15,307 bases of DNA from CAYGWX01 sp964353855 [NCBI: uncultured bacterium] (lineage in GTDB: Bacteria > Edwardsbacteria > CAYGWX01). The position numbers were made by a program, and so were the translations under genes. Location: positions 1 to 15,307 of the forward strand of contig CAYGWX010000060.1 in NCBI GenBank assembly GCA_964353855.1, in the 5' to 3' direction. Under the pieces are notes generated by a model. It ran no database searches and was not told where the DNA came from. It saw only the letters and a program-made list of their open reading frames with translations. This document shows, one piece after another, positions 1-6,684 of the stretch. Within the stretch, counting starts at the first letter, position 1, and every line of letters starts with the position of its first letter.

Positions 1-6
1 AACTCC

Positions 7-44
7 CATCTGGATACCAGTCTACCATAGCTACCAGATGTTTT
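7..44 (+). terminator. possible weak terminator of a convergent gene to the left
   Basis: CATCTGG at 7-13 can pair with CCAGATG at 34-40, and TTTT follows at 41-44. The loop is long (20 nt) and the stem is short, so this is only a candidate. It would suit a plus-strand gene ending left of the window and converging on the protease gene. Confidence 0.22.
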
Positions 45-73
45 ACAATTCCCAAGAATTTTAGATGATTCAA

Positions 74-117
74 CCTCACCCCGGCCCTCTCCTGAGTCTT
101 CAGGAGAGGGAGAAAGG
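74..117. repeat. palindromic intergenic repeat (REP-like)
   Basis: A perfect 11-bp stem, CCCTCTCCTGA (85-95) with TCAGGAGAGGG (100-110), encloses a 4-nt loop. It is flanked by CCTCACCCCGG on the left and GAAAGG on the right. From memory, this 'CCTCACCCCGGCCCTCTCC…GGAGAGGG' layout resembles a palindromic element scattered between genes in many GC-rich bacteria. It lies directly beyond the protease terminator. Copy number in this genome cannot be judged from one window. Confidence 0.5.
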
Positions 118-119
118 AT

Positions 120-152
120 AAAGAAAGGGCGATCCAAAACCGCCCTTTCTTT
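120..152 (-). terminator. intrinsic terminator of the S8 protease gene
   Basis: On the minus strand a perfect 12-bp stem (AAAGAAAGGGCG / CGCCCTTTCTTT, arms at 152-141 and 131-120) encloses a 9-nt loop and has T-rich sequence in its distal arm. It begins about 20 nt past the stop codon of the protease gene ending at 173. Confidence 0.75.
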
Positions 153-172
153 TAGAGTTTAGAAGAAGAACC

Positions 173-3100
173 CTATCTGATCACGACGATCTTTCTTGTG
201 GCTTTAAACGAGCCCGCCTCCAGTCGGTAAAAATACACCCCGGAGGCCACACGAGAGCCATCCTCGCTCCGACCGTCCCAGGCCGCGTGTTTGAAACCGG
301 CCTGCTCCTTGCCTGACACCAAGGATCGGACAAGCTGGCCGGAGAGGTTGTAGACCTTAAGGGTCACCAAAACCTCATAGGGCAGGTCGTATGAGATCCC
401 GATCGAACTCTTAGTCGGATTGGGCACTGCAGGGCCCAAGGCGAAACGCTGTGGCAGGGATGGGCCCGAGCCGATTCCAAACTCAATTCCTTGTTGGCGC
501 GGTGGCTCCGTGGTGTACTTCAAGGCCCGCCCAGGAACGATCGGGGCCATCATCGGATCGTAGATTCCGTTGTATAGACAGTTCAAGCCGACGTTCATGG
601 CAGAGTTCTGCTGGCCCACGGACATAGATGAGATATCCGGGGCTCGCTTCCACTGCAGGATGATATCCGAATCCCGCGTCGGCGCACGCAACGATGTCAG
701 GCTGGTGTCCAACACGATAATCTCAAACGAATTGTAACTGGTGGTCCCCACCCGCGGCACACTGTCCCACTGGGCGATGAACCACTGGTTCGCATCCCGA
801 CGATACCACCACGTTGCCGGACCAGTCAAATCCAGGTCATCCCAGAAGATCGCTACCCCGTTGGGAACGAAGCTGTTCGAGGGCAGGGCGTAGTTCGTGT
901 ATACCGCCGATGTCGTTGACCCCATAGCCAGCCAGCCGTTGGAGCAAATCGAGACATAGTCGAAATGCAACCCATAGTGTCTCACGGCGATCCCGGTCAG
1001 GGCATGCTGGAAGGTCACATCATCTCCTCCCGGGCCGATGCTCACGCCGTTTCCACCCCGGCTGGGGTTGAGCTCAATCCATTGGTAAACGGGTGCGTTC
1101 CCAAAAGGGTCGGTGTTGTCGTATGCGTAGTAGCCGTACGAGTCCGGACCCTGGACCATCGGATATCTCACCACAAGAGTATCATCCAAGGTCCTGACGA
1201 TGCTTCCAGATCGTGCTGTGACGGTAATAAGATATTGACCTATTGGGGCATAACCTGCCCGCACCCGCATTAAACGGCCATCAGTCGGGATCAGGATACT
1301 GTCTGGTAAAAAGCTAATCGTAATCCAAGGAGTAGGCGGAATGACGGAAGCAGAGAGCGTGCAGGGGGAGTTAAAACCTAAAATGGAGATCAGGGTGTCG
1401 GCATAAGTCGTGGAATCACGCAAAACCACGGAGCGGAATCTGGGAGTGGAGGTCAGTAGGAACGTAGGTCTAATCACCAAGATGGTCATCTGACCCCGCC
1501 GGGTCACGGTGTCCCCGGTCCCGTGGTAAAAGAGCACATAGTTCCCCTCGGGAGTCGCCGATGTGGTTATCTGCATCCCGGTCCGGATACTTCCGTTCGG
1601 CGGAGGGGTCACCGGGTTGGGATTGAAAGCAACGGTAATCGTACCCGTATTGGGCCGGATGGAGTCCAAAGTCATGGTCACTGGTGAGTTGAAGTTATTC
1701 ATTGAGGTAACCGTGACCGAATCCACCTTTGTGCTGCTCGGAGGAATCGTGTCGGCCCCTGCGACCGTGAAACGGAACTGGGCATAGGGCAAAGGAGTAT
1801 TGAGCACCGCTTGGTAGGCGCTGACCCGTCCGGTGCCGAAGGTGTTGTTCTTGGGCTGGGTCCCCAGGGGACGCACGGTCATCTGGAGGATGCTATCCAC
1901 CTGCCAGGGCAGGAGTGATGGGTTCTTTTCCAGCATCAAGGCCACCACGCCGCCCACGTACGCCGTGGACATAGAAGTCCCGGACCAGCCCGATAGGTAA
2001 CCGGAATTATTGTTATATGAGCAGGAGGCGACATTCACCCCGGGCGCACAGAGGTCCGGCTTGAGAAGACCGGGAGGATAGGAGTAATCCCGATACGGAC
2101 TTACCGTATCCCATGTGACTGGGCCCTGAGAACTGAAGCTGGCGATGGCATCGCTCACGTCGGTGCATCCGATCGTGATTGCACCGCTCCGGCCGCCGTT
2201 CTGCTCGGCAGGATGATGCCAGGGCCCCGGCACATCTCCCGGAGTGCGAATGGTCATCGCCCCCGGCCCTTCGCTTCCTGCAGAAGCGATGAAGGCCAGT
2301 CCAGCGGTCGCCACATTAGCAACGTTCTGCCGCCACAGCGCCCTGCCCGGATTCCACGCAGGCAGCCAACCCAGGGAGGTCATGATCAGGTGAGCGTGGT
2401 TCGTGGAGTCCAGGGGAGGAGCGAGGCAGAACTGCATTGCCGACCATATCTGGTTTTCCGCAATGGTATCCGCCGTGGCCCTCGCTCGGCAGATCATGAT
2501 CCGTGACCTCGGAGCCATGCCGCATGTATCCCCGGCTGATCCGTTTGAAGCTACGTTCCCGGCAAGAAATGTTCCGTGCCCTTGAACGTCAACGGGATCG
2601 TCGTTGTTCAACTCGAAGTTCCAGCCGTGGTGGGGATAGGCCGAGGAGCTCCACAGGTGGCCGGCGAGGTCGAGGTGGTTGTAATTGCAGCCCGTATCAA
2701 TGTGGCCCACTACCACGTTGTTCCCGGTGATGCCGAGAAGCCTCCAGACCGAGTCCGCGCCCACTTTGCGCATGGGCCATTCCGTAACATTCACCCTCGG
2801 CGGCTCTTCACCGGAAGGGTGCCTGTCCAGAGCGTTTGGGGCAAAGACCCGGTCGCAGTCCACAAACCAGACCTCCGGGCGACTCGCCACATTCAGGATC
2901 TCTTCCGGAGTAGCCTCGCAGAACACTGCGTTCACGATCCAGAGCCCGTTCACCTTCGAGACCCTCCCGGCACGCTCCTCACCCGTCAGAAAGGAACGCA
3001 AATCGCGCTGGGTCGAGTTCGAGAGCCGTTTCAGCTCTGCCACCACGTACGCCCAGCGCTCCTCCTTGGTCTTTCCCGCACAGGCCTTCTCCAAGGCCTC

Positions 3101-3265
3101 GTTGTCCGCCTGCTGCTTCAGGGCGATGATCACCGGCAACTTCTGATCCGGGGACGCCTTGCCAACCAGCTCCTGCAACGACGGACCGATCATCCCGGCC
3201 CGGACACCCGAAACCCCAAAGGCGCCAACGACCAGGGCCAAGCTAAGCCAAAGCCCTCGCTTCAT
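173..3265 (-). CDS. secreted S8 (subtilisin-like) serine protease with FlgD-like C-terminal sorting domain
   Basis: This is a 1030-aa protein predicted to be exported and to cleave proteins outside the cell. It has a signal peptide (residues 1-23, KR then a hydrophobic core), an I9-like propeptide (about 25-145) and a subtilase domain (about 180-500). The catalytic residues are Asp190 (in GHIDTG), His230 (QGHGT) and Ser431 (SGTSMS). Two Ig-like beta-sandwich repeats follow (about 500-700), then a module containing SNGWLAMG and FWDDLDL (about 705-925). A FlgD-like/type IX-style sorting domain (940-1030) ends in KIVVIR. The oxyanion-hole Asn expected in a subtilisin AAGN motif appears as Ser331 (SAGSEG), and GTSMAxPH reads GTSMSTAY, so activity may be altered. 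The start is supported by AAAGGAGG six bases upstream of the ATG and by a consensus promoter. It is monocistronic, with its own terminator at 120-152. Confidence 0.93.
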   Translation of the reverse strand: MKRGLWLSLALVVGAFGVSGVRAGMIGPSLQELVGKASPDQKLPVIIALKQQADNEALEKACAGKTKEERWAYVVAELKRLSNSTQRDLRSFLTGEERAGRVSKVNGLWIVNAVFCEATPEEILNVASRPEVWFVDCDRVFAPNALDRHPSGEEPPRVNVTEWPMRKVGADSVWRLLGITGNNVVVGHIDTGCNYNHLDLAGHLWSSSAYPHHGWNFELNNDDPVDVQGHGTFLAGNVASNGSAGDTCGMAPRSRIMICRARATADTIAENQIWSAMQFCLAPPLDSTNHAHLIMTSLGWLPAWNPGRALWRQNVANVATAGLAFIASAGSEGPGAMTIRTPGDVPGPWHHPAEQNGGRSGAITIGCTDVSDAIASFSSQGPVTWDTVSPYRDYSYPPGLLKPDLCAPGVNVASCSYNNNSGYLSGWSGTSMSTAYVGGVVALMLEKNPSLLPWQVDSILQMTVRPLGTQPKNNTFGTGRVSAYQAVLNTPLPYAQFRFTVAGADTIPPSSTKVDSVTVTSMNNFNSPVTMTLDSIRPNTGTITVAFNPNPVTPPPNGSIRTGMQITTSATPEGNYVLFYHGTGDTVTRRGQMTILVIRPTFLLTSTPRFRSVVLRDSTTYADTLISILGFNSPCTLSASVIPPTPWITISFLPDSILIPTDGRLMRVRAGYAPIGQYLITVTARSGSIVRTLDDTLVVRYPMVQGPDSYGYYAYDNTDPFGNAPVYQWIELNPSRGGNGVSIGPGGDDVTFQHALTGIAVRHYGLHFDYVSICSNGWLAMGSTTSAVYTNYALPSNSFVPNGVAIFWDDLDLTGPATWWYRRDANQWFIAQWDSVPRVGTTSYNSFEIIVLDTSLTSLRAPTRDSDIILQWKRAPDISSMSVGQQNSAMNVGLNCLYNGIYDPMMAPIVPGRALKYTTEPPRQQGIEFGIGSGPSLPQRFALGPAVPNPTKSSIGISYDLPYEVLVTLKVYNLSGQLVRSLVSGKEQAGFKHAAWDGRSEDGSRVASGVYFYRLEAGSFKATRKIVVIR

Positions 3266-3300
3266 CTTCCCCCTCCTTTCCGCCTTATTTCCGTCTCATC

Positions 3301-3329
3301 ATTATAAGACGAAAAAAGGGTTTTGTCAA
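3301..3329 (-). promoter_or_regulatory. consensus sigma70 promoter of the S8 protease gene
   Basis: On the minus strand TTGACA (3329-3324), a 17-bp spacer and TATAAT (3306-3301) match the sigma70 consensus at all 12 positions. The transcript would start near 3294, giving a leader of about 30 nt that contains a strong AGGAGG Shine-Dalgarno. Confidence 0.85.
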
Positions 3330-3360
3330 GTACCATTTACAGAAAAGATAAAATAAAGGA

Positions 3361-3383
3361 GGGGGCGTTTTCAAAACGCCCCC
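3361..3383 (-). terminator. intrinsic terminator after the FlgD-tailed secreted protein gene
   Basis: A perfect inverted repeat, GGGGGCGTTTT / AAAACGCCCCC, has a 1-nt centre, so it would form a 9-bp stem with a 5-nt loop. On the minus strand it is followed by TCCTTTATTTTATCTTTT. It starts 18 bases beyond the stop of the gene ending at 3402 and separates that gene from the protease promoter. Confidence 0.8.
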
Positions 3384-3401
3384 TTAGACTTAATTTTTGC
3401 T

Positions 3402-4583
3402 TTACCTCACTACGACCAGTTTTTGGGTAGCTGAGAAGGAACCCGCCTCCAAGCGGTAGAAATACACCCCGCTCCCGACCGGGTGGCCGGCGTCGTCACG
3501 GGCATCCCAGACGAAGTCGTGAGACGGGAAACGGGAAACGGGAGACGTGAGGACGCGGACCAAGCGGCCGGTCGGATCGTAGATAGAAAGGGTGAAAGGA
3601 TAAGGGGTAAGGGATAAGGGGGCCGGGGGATAAGAAAAGGAAATCACCGTCCGGTCCTGCATCGGGTTGGGGAAGGCCGGGCCCAGTTCGTAAGGCGTAA
3701 GGCGCGTGGCGTGAGGAGTTTGTTCCTCCACCCCGACGTGGGTGAGCTGCCACAGCCGGGTGAAACCCCCGGGGCCGGAGCGCGTCATTGGCCAAGCCGT
3801 GTCCTTGGCCAGGCTGGCGATGGTGACCACCGTGGCGTAGTCCGGGACCAACCACTCCGCGGTCTCCTGATAGACCGAGTCCAGGATGGTCCCGAGGGGA
3901 CGGAGGCGGATGAGGCCCCGGTCGCTCAGGCGGACGAGCAGGCAGGGCCAGGGCCCGCCCGCCGGCGCGGTCACCGTGCCCTCCTTGAGGACCCGGCCGC
4001 GGACCGTGTCGTAGTACACCACCCGGAACCCGTAGAGCGTCCCCAGGGGCACGGAGTCGATCGTCGTCCAACTCACCCCGGCCTGCAGGGGGAAGGGGTA
4101 GATCTTCATGTCCGGGTACACCGCCCGGCCGATGTACCGGCCGGAGTCCGGGACCCAGGCCGAGATTCCGTAAGCGAAGAGGCTGTCCGTGTTTTTACGG
4201 GCGTAGATGTAGGTGGAGAAGGTGTCGCTCTGGGTGTAGCTCTTCATCACGAACTGGGCATTGGGGAAGAGGTTTCGGTGCGGGGAGCGCAGCGGGTCCA
4301 CCAGGACCGTGAGCGAGGTGTCGGTCTGTGGTCCTGTTGAGAAATCCCAGGAGCTGGCCCTGGGGTCGAAGTTTACGGTCACGGTATCGCGGTTGGTGAA
4401 AGAGACGAAGGAGTCCCCCAAGGCCGTGGGGAACCGGTTAGCCGGAATCACGACCTGGGCCCAAACGTTGGCTGCTGCGACGAGAGAGAAGACGAGCAGG
4501 AAGATTTTAGATTTGGGATTTTGGATTTCAGGGTGGGGATTGAACATTCCCAAGGCAGCGGAGCGGAAAGAAAAGTGCTTCAT
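3402..4583 (-). CDS. secreted protein of unknown function with FlgD-like C-terminal sorting domain
   Basis: This is a 393-aa protein with a signal peptide (hydrophobic IFLLVFSLVAAANVWA, cleavage near residue 43). An unrecognised beta-rich region spans about 44-285. The C-terminal FlgD-like/type IX-style domain (about 298-393) shares the GxGVYFYRLEAGSF core and a KLVVVR end with the neighbouring protease. I recognise no enzyme motif in the central region. AAGGAGGG lies 8 bases before the ATG. Only 54 bases separate it from the Rrf2 gene upstream, with no terminator visible, so it may be co-transcribed with rrf2. Residues 18-27, 289-298, 317-329 and 345-354 are encoded by degenerate 7-bp tandem repeats and are Pro/Ser/Thr-rich. 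The first block sits in the n-region of the signal peptide. The equivalent positions in the protease's FlgD domain lack such repeats. Confidence 0.85.
   Translation of the reverse strand: MKHFSFRSAALGMFNPHPEIQNPKSKIFLLVFSLVAAANVWAQVVIPANRFPTALGDSFVSFTNRDTVTVNFDPRASSWDFSTGPQTDTSLTVLVDPLRSPHRNLFPNAQFVMKSYTQSDTFSTYIYARKNTDSLFAYGISAWVPDSGRYIGRAVYPDMKIYPFPLQAGVSWTTIDSVPLGTLYGFRVVYYDTVRGRVLKEGTVTAPAGGPWPCLLVRLSDRGLIRLRPLGTILDSVYQETAEWLVPDYATVVTIASLAKDTAWPMTRSGPGGFTRLWQLTHVGVEEQTPHATRLTPYELGPAFPNPMQDRTVISFSYPPAPLSLTPYPFTLSIYDPTGRLVRVLTSPVSRFPSHDFVWDARDDAGHPVGSGVYFYRLEAGSFSATQKLVVVR
3524..3551. repeat. heptanucleotide tandem repeat, array A (in CDS)
   Basis: There are four consecutive 7-bp units on the plus strand: ACGGGAA, ACGGGAA, ACGGGAG and ACGTGAG. 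They encode about residues 345-354 of the gene at 3402-4583, a loop of the FlgD-like domain. Confidence 0.8.
3597..3624. repeat. heptanucleotide tandem repeat, array B (in CDS)
   Basis: The 7-bp units on the plus strand are AGGATAA, GGGGTAA, GGGATAA and GGGGGCC, followed by a further GGGGGATAAG. The array encodes the Pro-rich LSLTPYPF stretch (about residues 317-329). Relative to the protease's FlgD domain this loop is several residues longer. Confidence 0.7.
3690..3717. repeat. heptanucleotide tandem repeat, array C (in CDS)
   Basis: The 7-bp units on the plus strand are GTAAGGC, GTAAGGC, GCGTGGC and GTGAGGA. They encode about residues 289-298 (TPHATRLTPY), the linker just before the FlgD-like domain. 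Confidence 0.75.
4503..4530. repeat. heptanucleotide tandem repeat, array D (in signal peptide)
   Basis: The 7-bp units on the plus strand are GATTTTA, GATTTGG, GATTTTG and GATTTCA. They encode residues 18-27 (PEIQNPKSKI), ahead of the hydrophobic core of the signal peptide. The array is AT-rich in a GC-rich gene, which suggests insertion. Confidence 0.8.
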
Positions 4584-4637
4584 GGTGGGACCCTCCTTCC
4601 GTTTTAAGGCAAAAGAAATGAGTGCTAATGAAAACCG

Positions 4638-5084
4638 CTACGAGCCCCTGCGGATGGGCTTGCGGGGGCGTTCCAGGGCCGCGGCGTCCCGGGCTAAATC
4701 CGCGAGATTGGCCCTATCCAACACCCGCAGGAGCTGCTCCTGGGCCTCCTTCCAGATCTTGTGGGCTGGACAGGTGCCGACCCGCTTGCAGGCGTCCTGG
4801 TGCACGAGGCACTCGTTCAGGGCGATATCCCCCTCCACGGCCTCGACGATCTGGCGCAGGGTGATCTCCCCGGCGGGCTTGAGGAGGGAGAAGCCTCCGC
4901 CGGTGCCCCGGTAGGACTCCACGATCCCGGCCCGGGCAAGTATCTGAAGCACCTTGGCCAGAAAGCTGTCCGGGATGTCCGAGGCCCGGGCGATCGTGCT
5001 GGTCATCACCTTCCTGCCGCTGGGCTGGCGGGCCAGGTAGAGCATGCCCCGGATGGCGTATTCGCTGCCGCGAGTGAGCTGCAC
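4638..5084 (-). CDS. Rrf2 family transcriptional regulator, probable Fe-S sensor
   Basis: This is a 148-aa DNA-binding regulator of the Rrf2 family (IscR, NsrR, CymR relatives). It has an N-terminal winged helix (YAIRGMLYLARQ…FLAKVLQILARAGIVES, then the RGTGGGFSL wing) followed by the typical ITLRQIVEAVEGDIAL segment. Cys92, Cys99 and Cys105 (C-x6-C-x5-C) sit where IscR-type proteins bind a [2Fe-2S] cluster, so cluster-based redox, NO or iron sensing is likely but inferred. The start is GTG at 5084, with GAGGA 8 bases upstream. It lies 90 bases downstream of selD on the same strand and 54 bases upstream of the FlgD-tailed gene. No convincing operator could be defined in the 90-base gap. Confidence 0.9.
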   Translation of the reverse strand: MQLTRGSEYAIRGMLYLARQPSGRKVMTSTIARASDIPDSFLAKVLQILARAGIVESYRGTGGGFSLLKPAGEITLRQIVEAVEGDIALNECLVHQDACKRVGTCPAHKIWKEAQEQLLRVLDRANLADLARDAAALERPRKPIRRGS

Positions 5085-5174
5085 TTAAGGCTTCCTCACC
5101 ATAGTACTCAGATAACCTATTTTACTCCTTTAATTGACAGGGCAACATCTCCCCGGTAAAGCCAGGAAGATCCT

Positions 5175-6230
5175 TTAAACGACGGTGAGGCCCCGACCCC
5201 GGGCCACGAACCCGATCTCGTACAGCGGGATGCGGGCCCGGGCGAACGCCGTGGTGAGAAGCTTCGCCTTCTGTTTAGGGACGGCGAGGAGAAGCCCGCC
5301 CGAGGTCTCGGGGTCGAAGCAGAGGTCGGCGACGGCCTGGGGCAGGTCCTCCGGGAGGCGCACGCGGGGCGGCTTCCCTTCCGGCAGGAGATGGCTGCGG
5401 TTGCGCTTTCCCCCGCCCGGAAGGCAGCCCATCCCGGCGCATTCCCTGGCCCCGGGAAGAAAGGGCAGGGACTCATGACGGATGACGAAATGAGCCCGGC
5501 TCGCCTCGGCCATCTCGTGGGCATGGCCCAGGAGCCCGAAGCCCGTGATGTCCGTGGCGGCTTTGACGCTGTGCCTCACGGCCAGCTCCGAGGCCCTGCG
5601 GTTCAGGGCCAGCATGCTTTTAACCGCCCCGGAGACCCAAGCTTTTCGGGCCTTCTTCTGCTTGAGGGCCGTGGTGATGACCCCGGTGCCCAGGGGCTTG
5701 GTCAGGAAAAGCAGGGCTCCCGGCTTTGCCCTCCCTTTGGTCATCACCTTACGGGGGTCCACTGTCCCGATCACGCACAGCCCGTACTTGGGTTCGTTGT
5801 CCGAGACCGTGTGTCCGCCGGCGATGATTCCCCCGGCTTCCTTGACCTTGTCCGCCCCGCCCTGAAGGATGCGCGCCAGGATGGTTTTGTCCAGGGCCTG
5901 GGGGAAGGCCGCCACGTTCAGAGCCAGGAGAACCTTTCCGCCCATGGCGTAGACATCGCTCATCGCATTGGCCGCGGCGATGCCCCCGTAGGCATAGGGG
6001 TCGTCCACCACCGGGGGAAAGAAGTCCACGGTGGCCACCAGGGCCTGTCTTGGCGAAAGCGCATAGACCGCGGCATCGTCCGTGACATCCAGCCCGACCA
6101 GGAGCCTGGGATGGCGGTGCGTCTTCAAATGGCGCAGGACCTGCGCCAGGTCACCAGGACCCATCTTGGATGCTCAGCCCGCGCAGGAGGCCAGCTCGGT
6201 CAGCCTAACCAGTTCCTCTTTGGTATACAA
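5175..6230 (-). CDS. selD: selenide,water dikinase SelD, selenocysteine-containing (in-frame TGA)
   Basis: SelD makes selenophosphate from selenide and ATP, the selenium donor for Sec-tRNA and selenouridine. Reading only from the ATG at 6164 gives a 329-aa protein without its catalytic N-terminus. Upstream, in the same frame, the sequence reads RLTELASCAG-TGA-ASKMGPGDLAQ, the conserved SelD motif, with TGA (6176-6174) at the catalytic Cys/Sec position. With Sec19 and Lys22 (U-x2-K, like Cys17/Lys20 of E. coli) the protein is 351 aa, the normal family length. A TTG at 6230 is the likely start, 5-7 bases after GGGGGTGAG; no in-frame ATG or GTG was seen immediately upstream. Other family motifs are TDDAAVY, ATVDFFPPVVDDPY, SDVYAMGG, AGGHTVSD, TDITGFGLLGH and FDPETSGGLL. 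Sec insertion requires selA, selB and selC elsewhere in the genome. Confidence 0.93.
6131..6147 (-). promoter_or_regulatory. candidate bacterial SECIS hairpin in selD
   Basis: Downstream of the TGA, on the minus strand, GGCGCAG (6147-6141) and CTGCGCC (6137-6131) form a perfect 7-bp stem, extendable by one U-A pair. The apical sequence is GUC (GGUCC if the top pair opens), 33 nt after the UGA. Bacterial SECIS hairpins lie in the coding region just after the UGA, and the E. coli fdhF loop contains GGUCU, so this fits in content and roughly in distance. A weaker 4-bp stem (GGUC 6161-6158 / GACC 6152-6149) is an alternative. Confidence 0.55.
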
Positions 6231-6263
6231 CCCCTCACCCCCTTTCGTTTTCGTGTACCTACT

Positions 6264-6293
6264 ATCTTAACGGATTTCCGCCCTGCTTCGCAA
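6264..6293 (-). promoter_or_regulatory. probable promoter of selD
   Basis: On the minus strand TTGCGA (6293-6288), an 18-bp spacer and TAAGAT (6269-6264) lie just beyond the anti-sigma terminator. The predicted start is near 6257, about 27 nt upstream of the TTG codon at 6230, with GGGGGTGAG between. Confidence 0.5.
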
Positions 6294-6303
6294 GAGGAAA
6301 AAA

Positions 6304-6325
6304 ATCACCTCCCTGAGGAGGTGAT
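6304..6325 (-). terminator. strong intrinsic terminator after the sigma/anti-sigma operon
   Basis: On the minus strand ATCACCTCC, loop TCAG and GGAGGTGAT form a perfect 9-bp stem followed by six further Ts (6303-6298). It begins 24 bases after the anti-sigma stop. The two arms match the 16S rRNA 3' tail and its Shine-Dalgarno complement. Confidence 0.9.
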
Positions 6326-6348
6326 GAGACGTCGAAAAGGGTGTGCCC

Positions 6349-6684
6349 TCAGCGCCCCAGGAAGAGGATCAGGAGGCCGATGCCCGCGATCAGGGCCGCG
6401 GCCAGGAGGACCGGCAGCAGGGCTCCCCAATCCGGGGAGAACCAGCTCCGTTTTTCCTCGGGTGCGGACTCGATCCGGGCCAGGATCCGGGCCCGCATCT
6501 CCTCGGAGACCCGCTCGCCTCCGGCCTTGGCCCGGAGCATCTCTTTGAACAGCCGCTCGGCCTCGAACTTGCCCAGGCAGCCGTCGCAGTGCTCCAGGTG
6601 AGCCTTGATCTCCGACTCGGTGGCCGTGTCCAATTCCTTGTCGATGAACTCGTACAGGCTCTGCAGGGCTTTTTCGCAGTTCAT
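6349..6684 (-). CDS. membrane-anchored zinc-finger anti-sigma factor
   Basis: This is a 111-aa protein expected to bind and inhibit the ECF sigma factor encoded just upstream. Its N-terminal ZAS-type domain has Cys3, His29, Cys33 and Cys36 (HxxxCxxC). The C3-to-H29-to-C33-to-C36 spacing equals that I recall for the zinc ligands of the disulfide-stress anti-sigma RsrA. Unlike soluble RsrA, it ends in one transmembrane segment (about residues 88-109, [20 protein letters not shown]) and a terminal Arg, which places the zinc domain in the cytoplasm at the membrane. The start at ATG 6684 overlaps the sigma stop as ATGA, indicating translational coupling. The same frame is open further upstream, but that stretch lies over the sigma gene and has the composition of a shadow reading. 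Redox sensing is inferred from the motif; a purely structural zinc site is possible. Confidence 0.88.
   Translation of the reverse strand: MNCEKALQSLYEFIDKELDTATESEIKAHLEHCDGCLGKFEAERLFKEMLRAKAGGERVSEEMRARILARIESAPEEKRSWFSPDWGALLPVLLAAALIAGIGLLILFLGR

Noticed and set aside
4620-4628. GAGTGCTAA, identical to one arm of the CIRCE (HrcA) operator, before the FlgD-tailed gene
   Set aside because: The partner arm nine bases away matches only 4 of 9 positions, so there is no inverted repeat.
5085-5174. Possible Rrf2/IscR operator between selD and rrf2 (ATAG…CTAT around 5098-5122)
   Set aside because: Only a 4-bp inverted match, and no fit to the IscR type 1 or type 2 consensus as I recall them.
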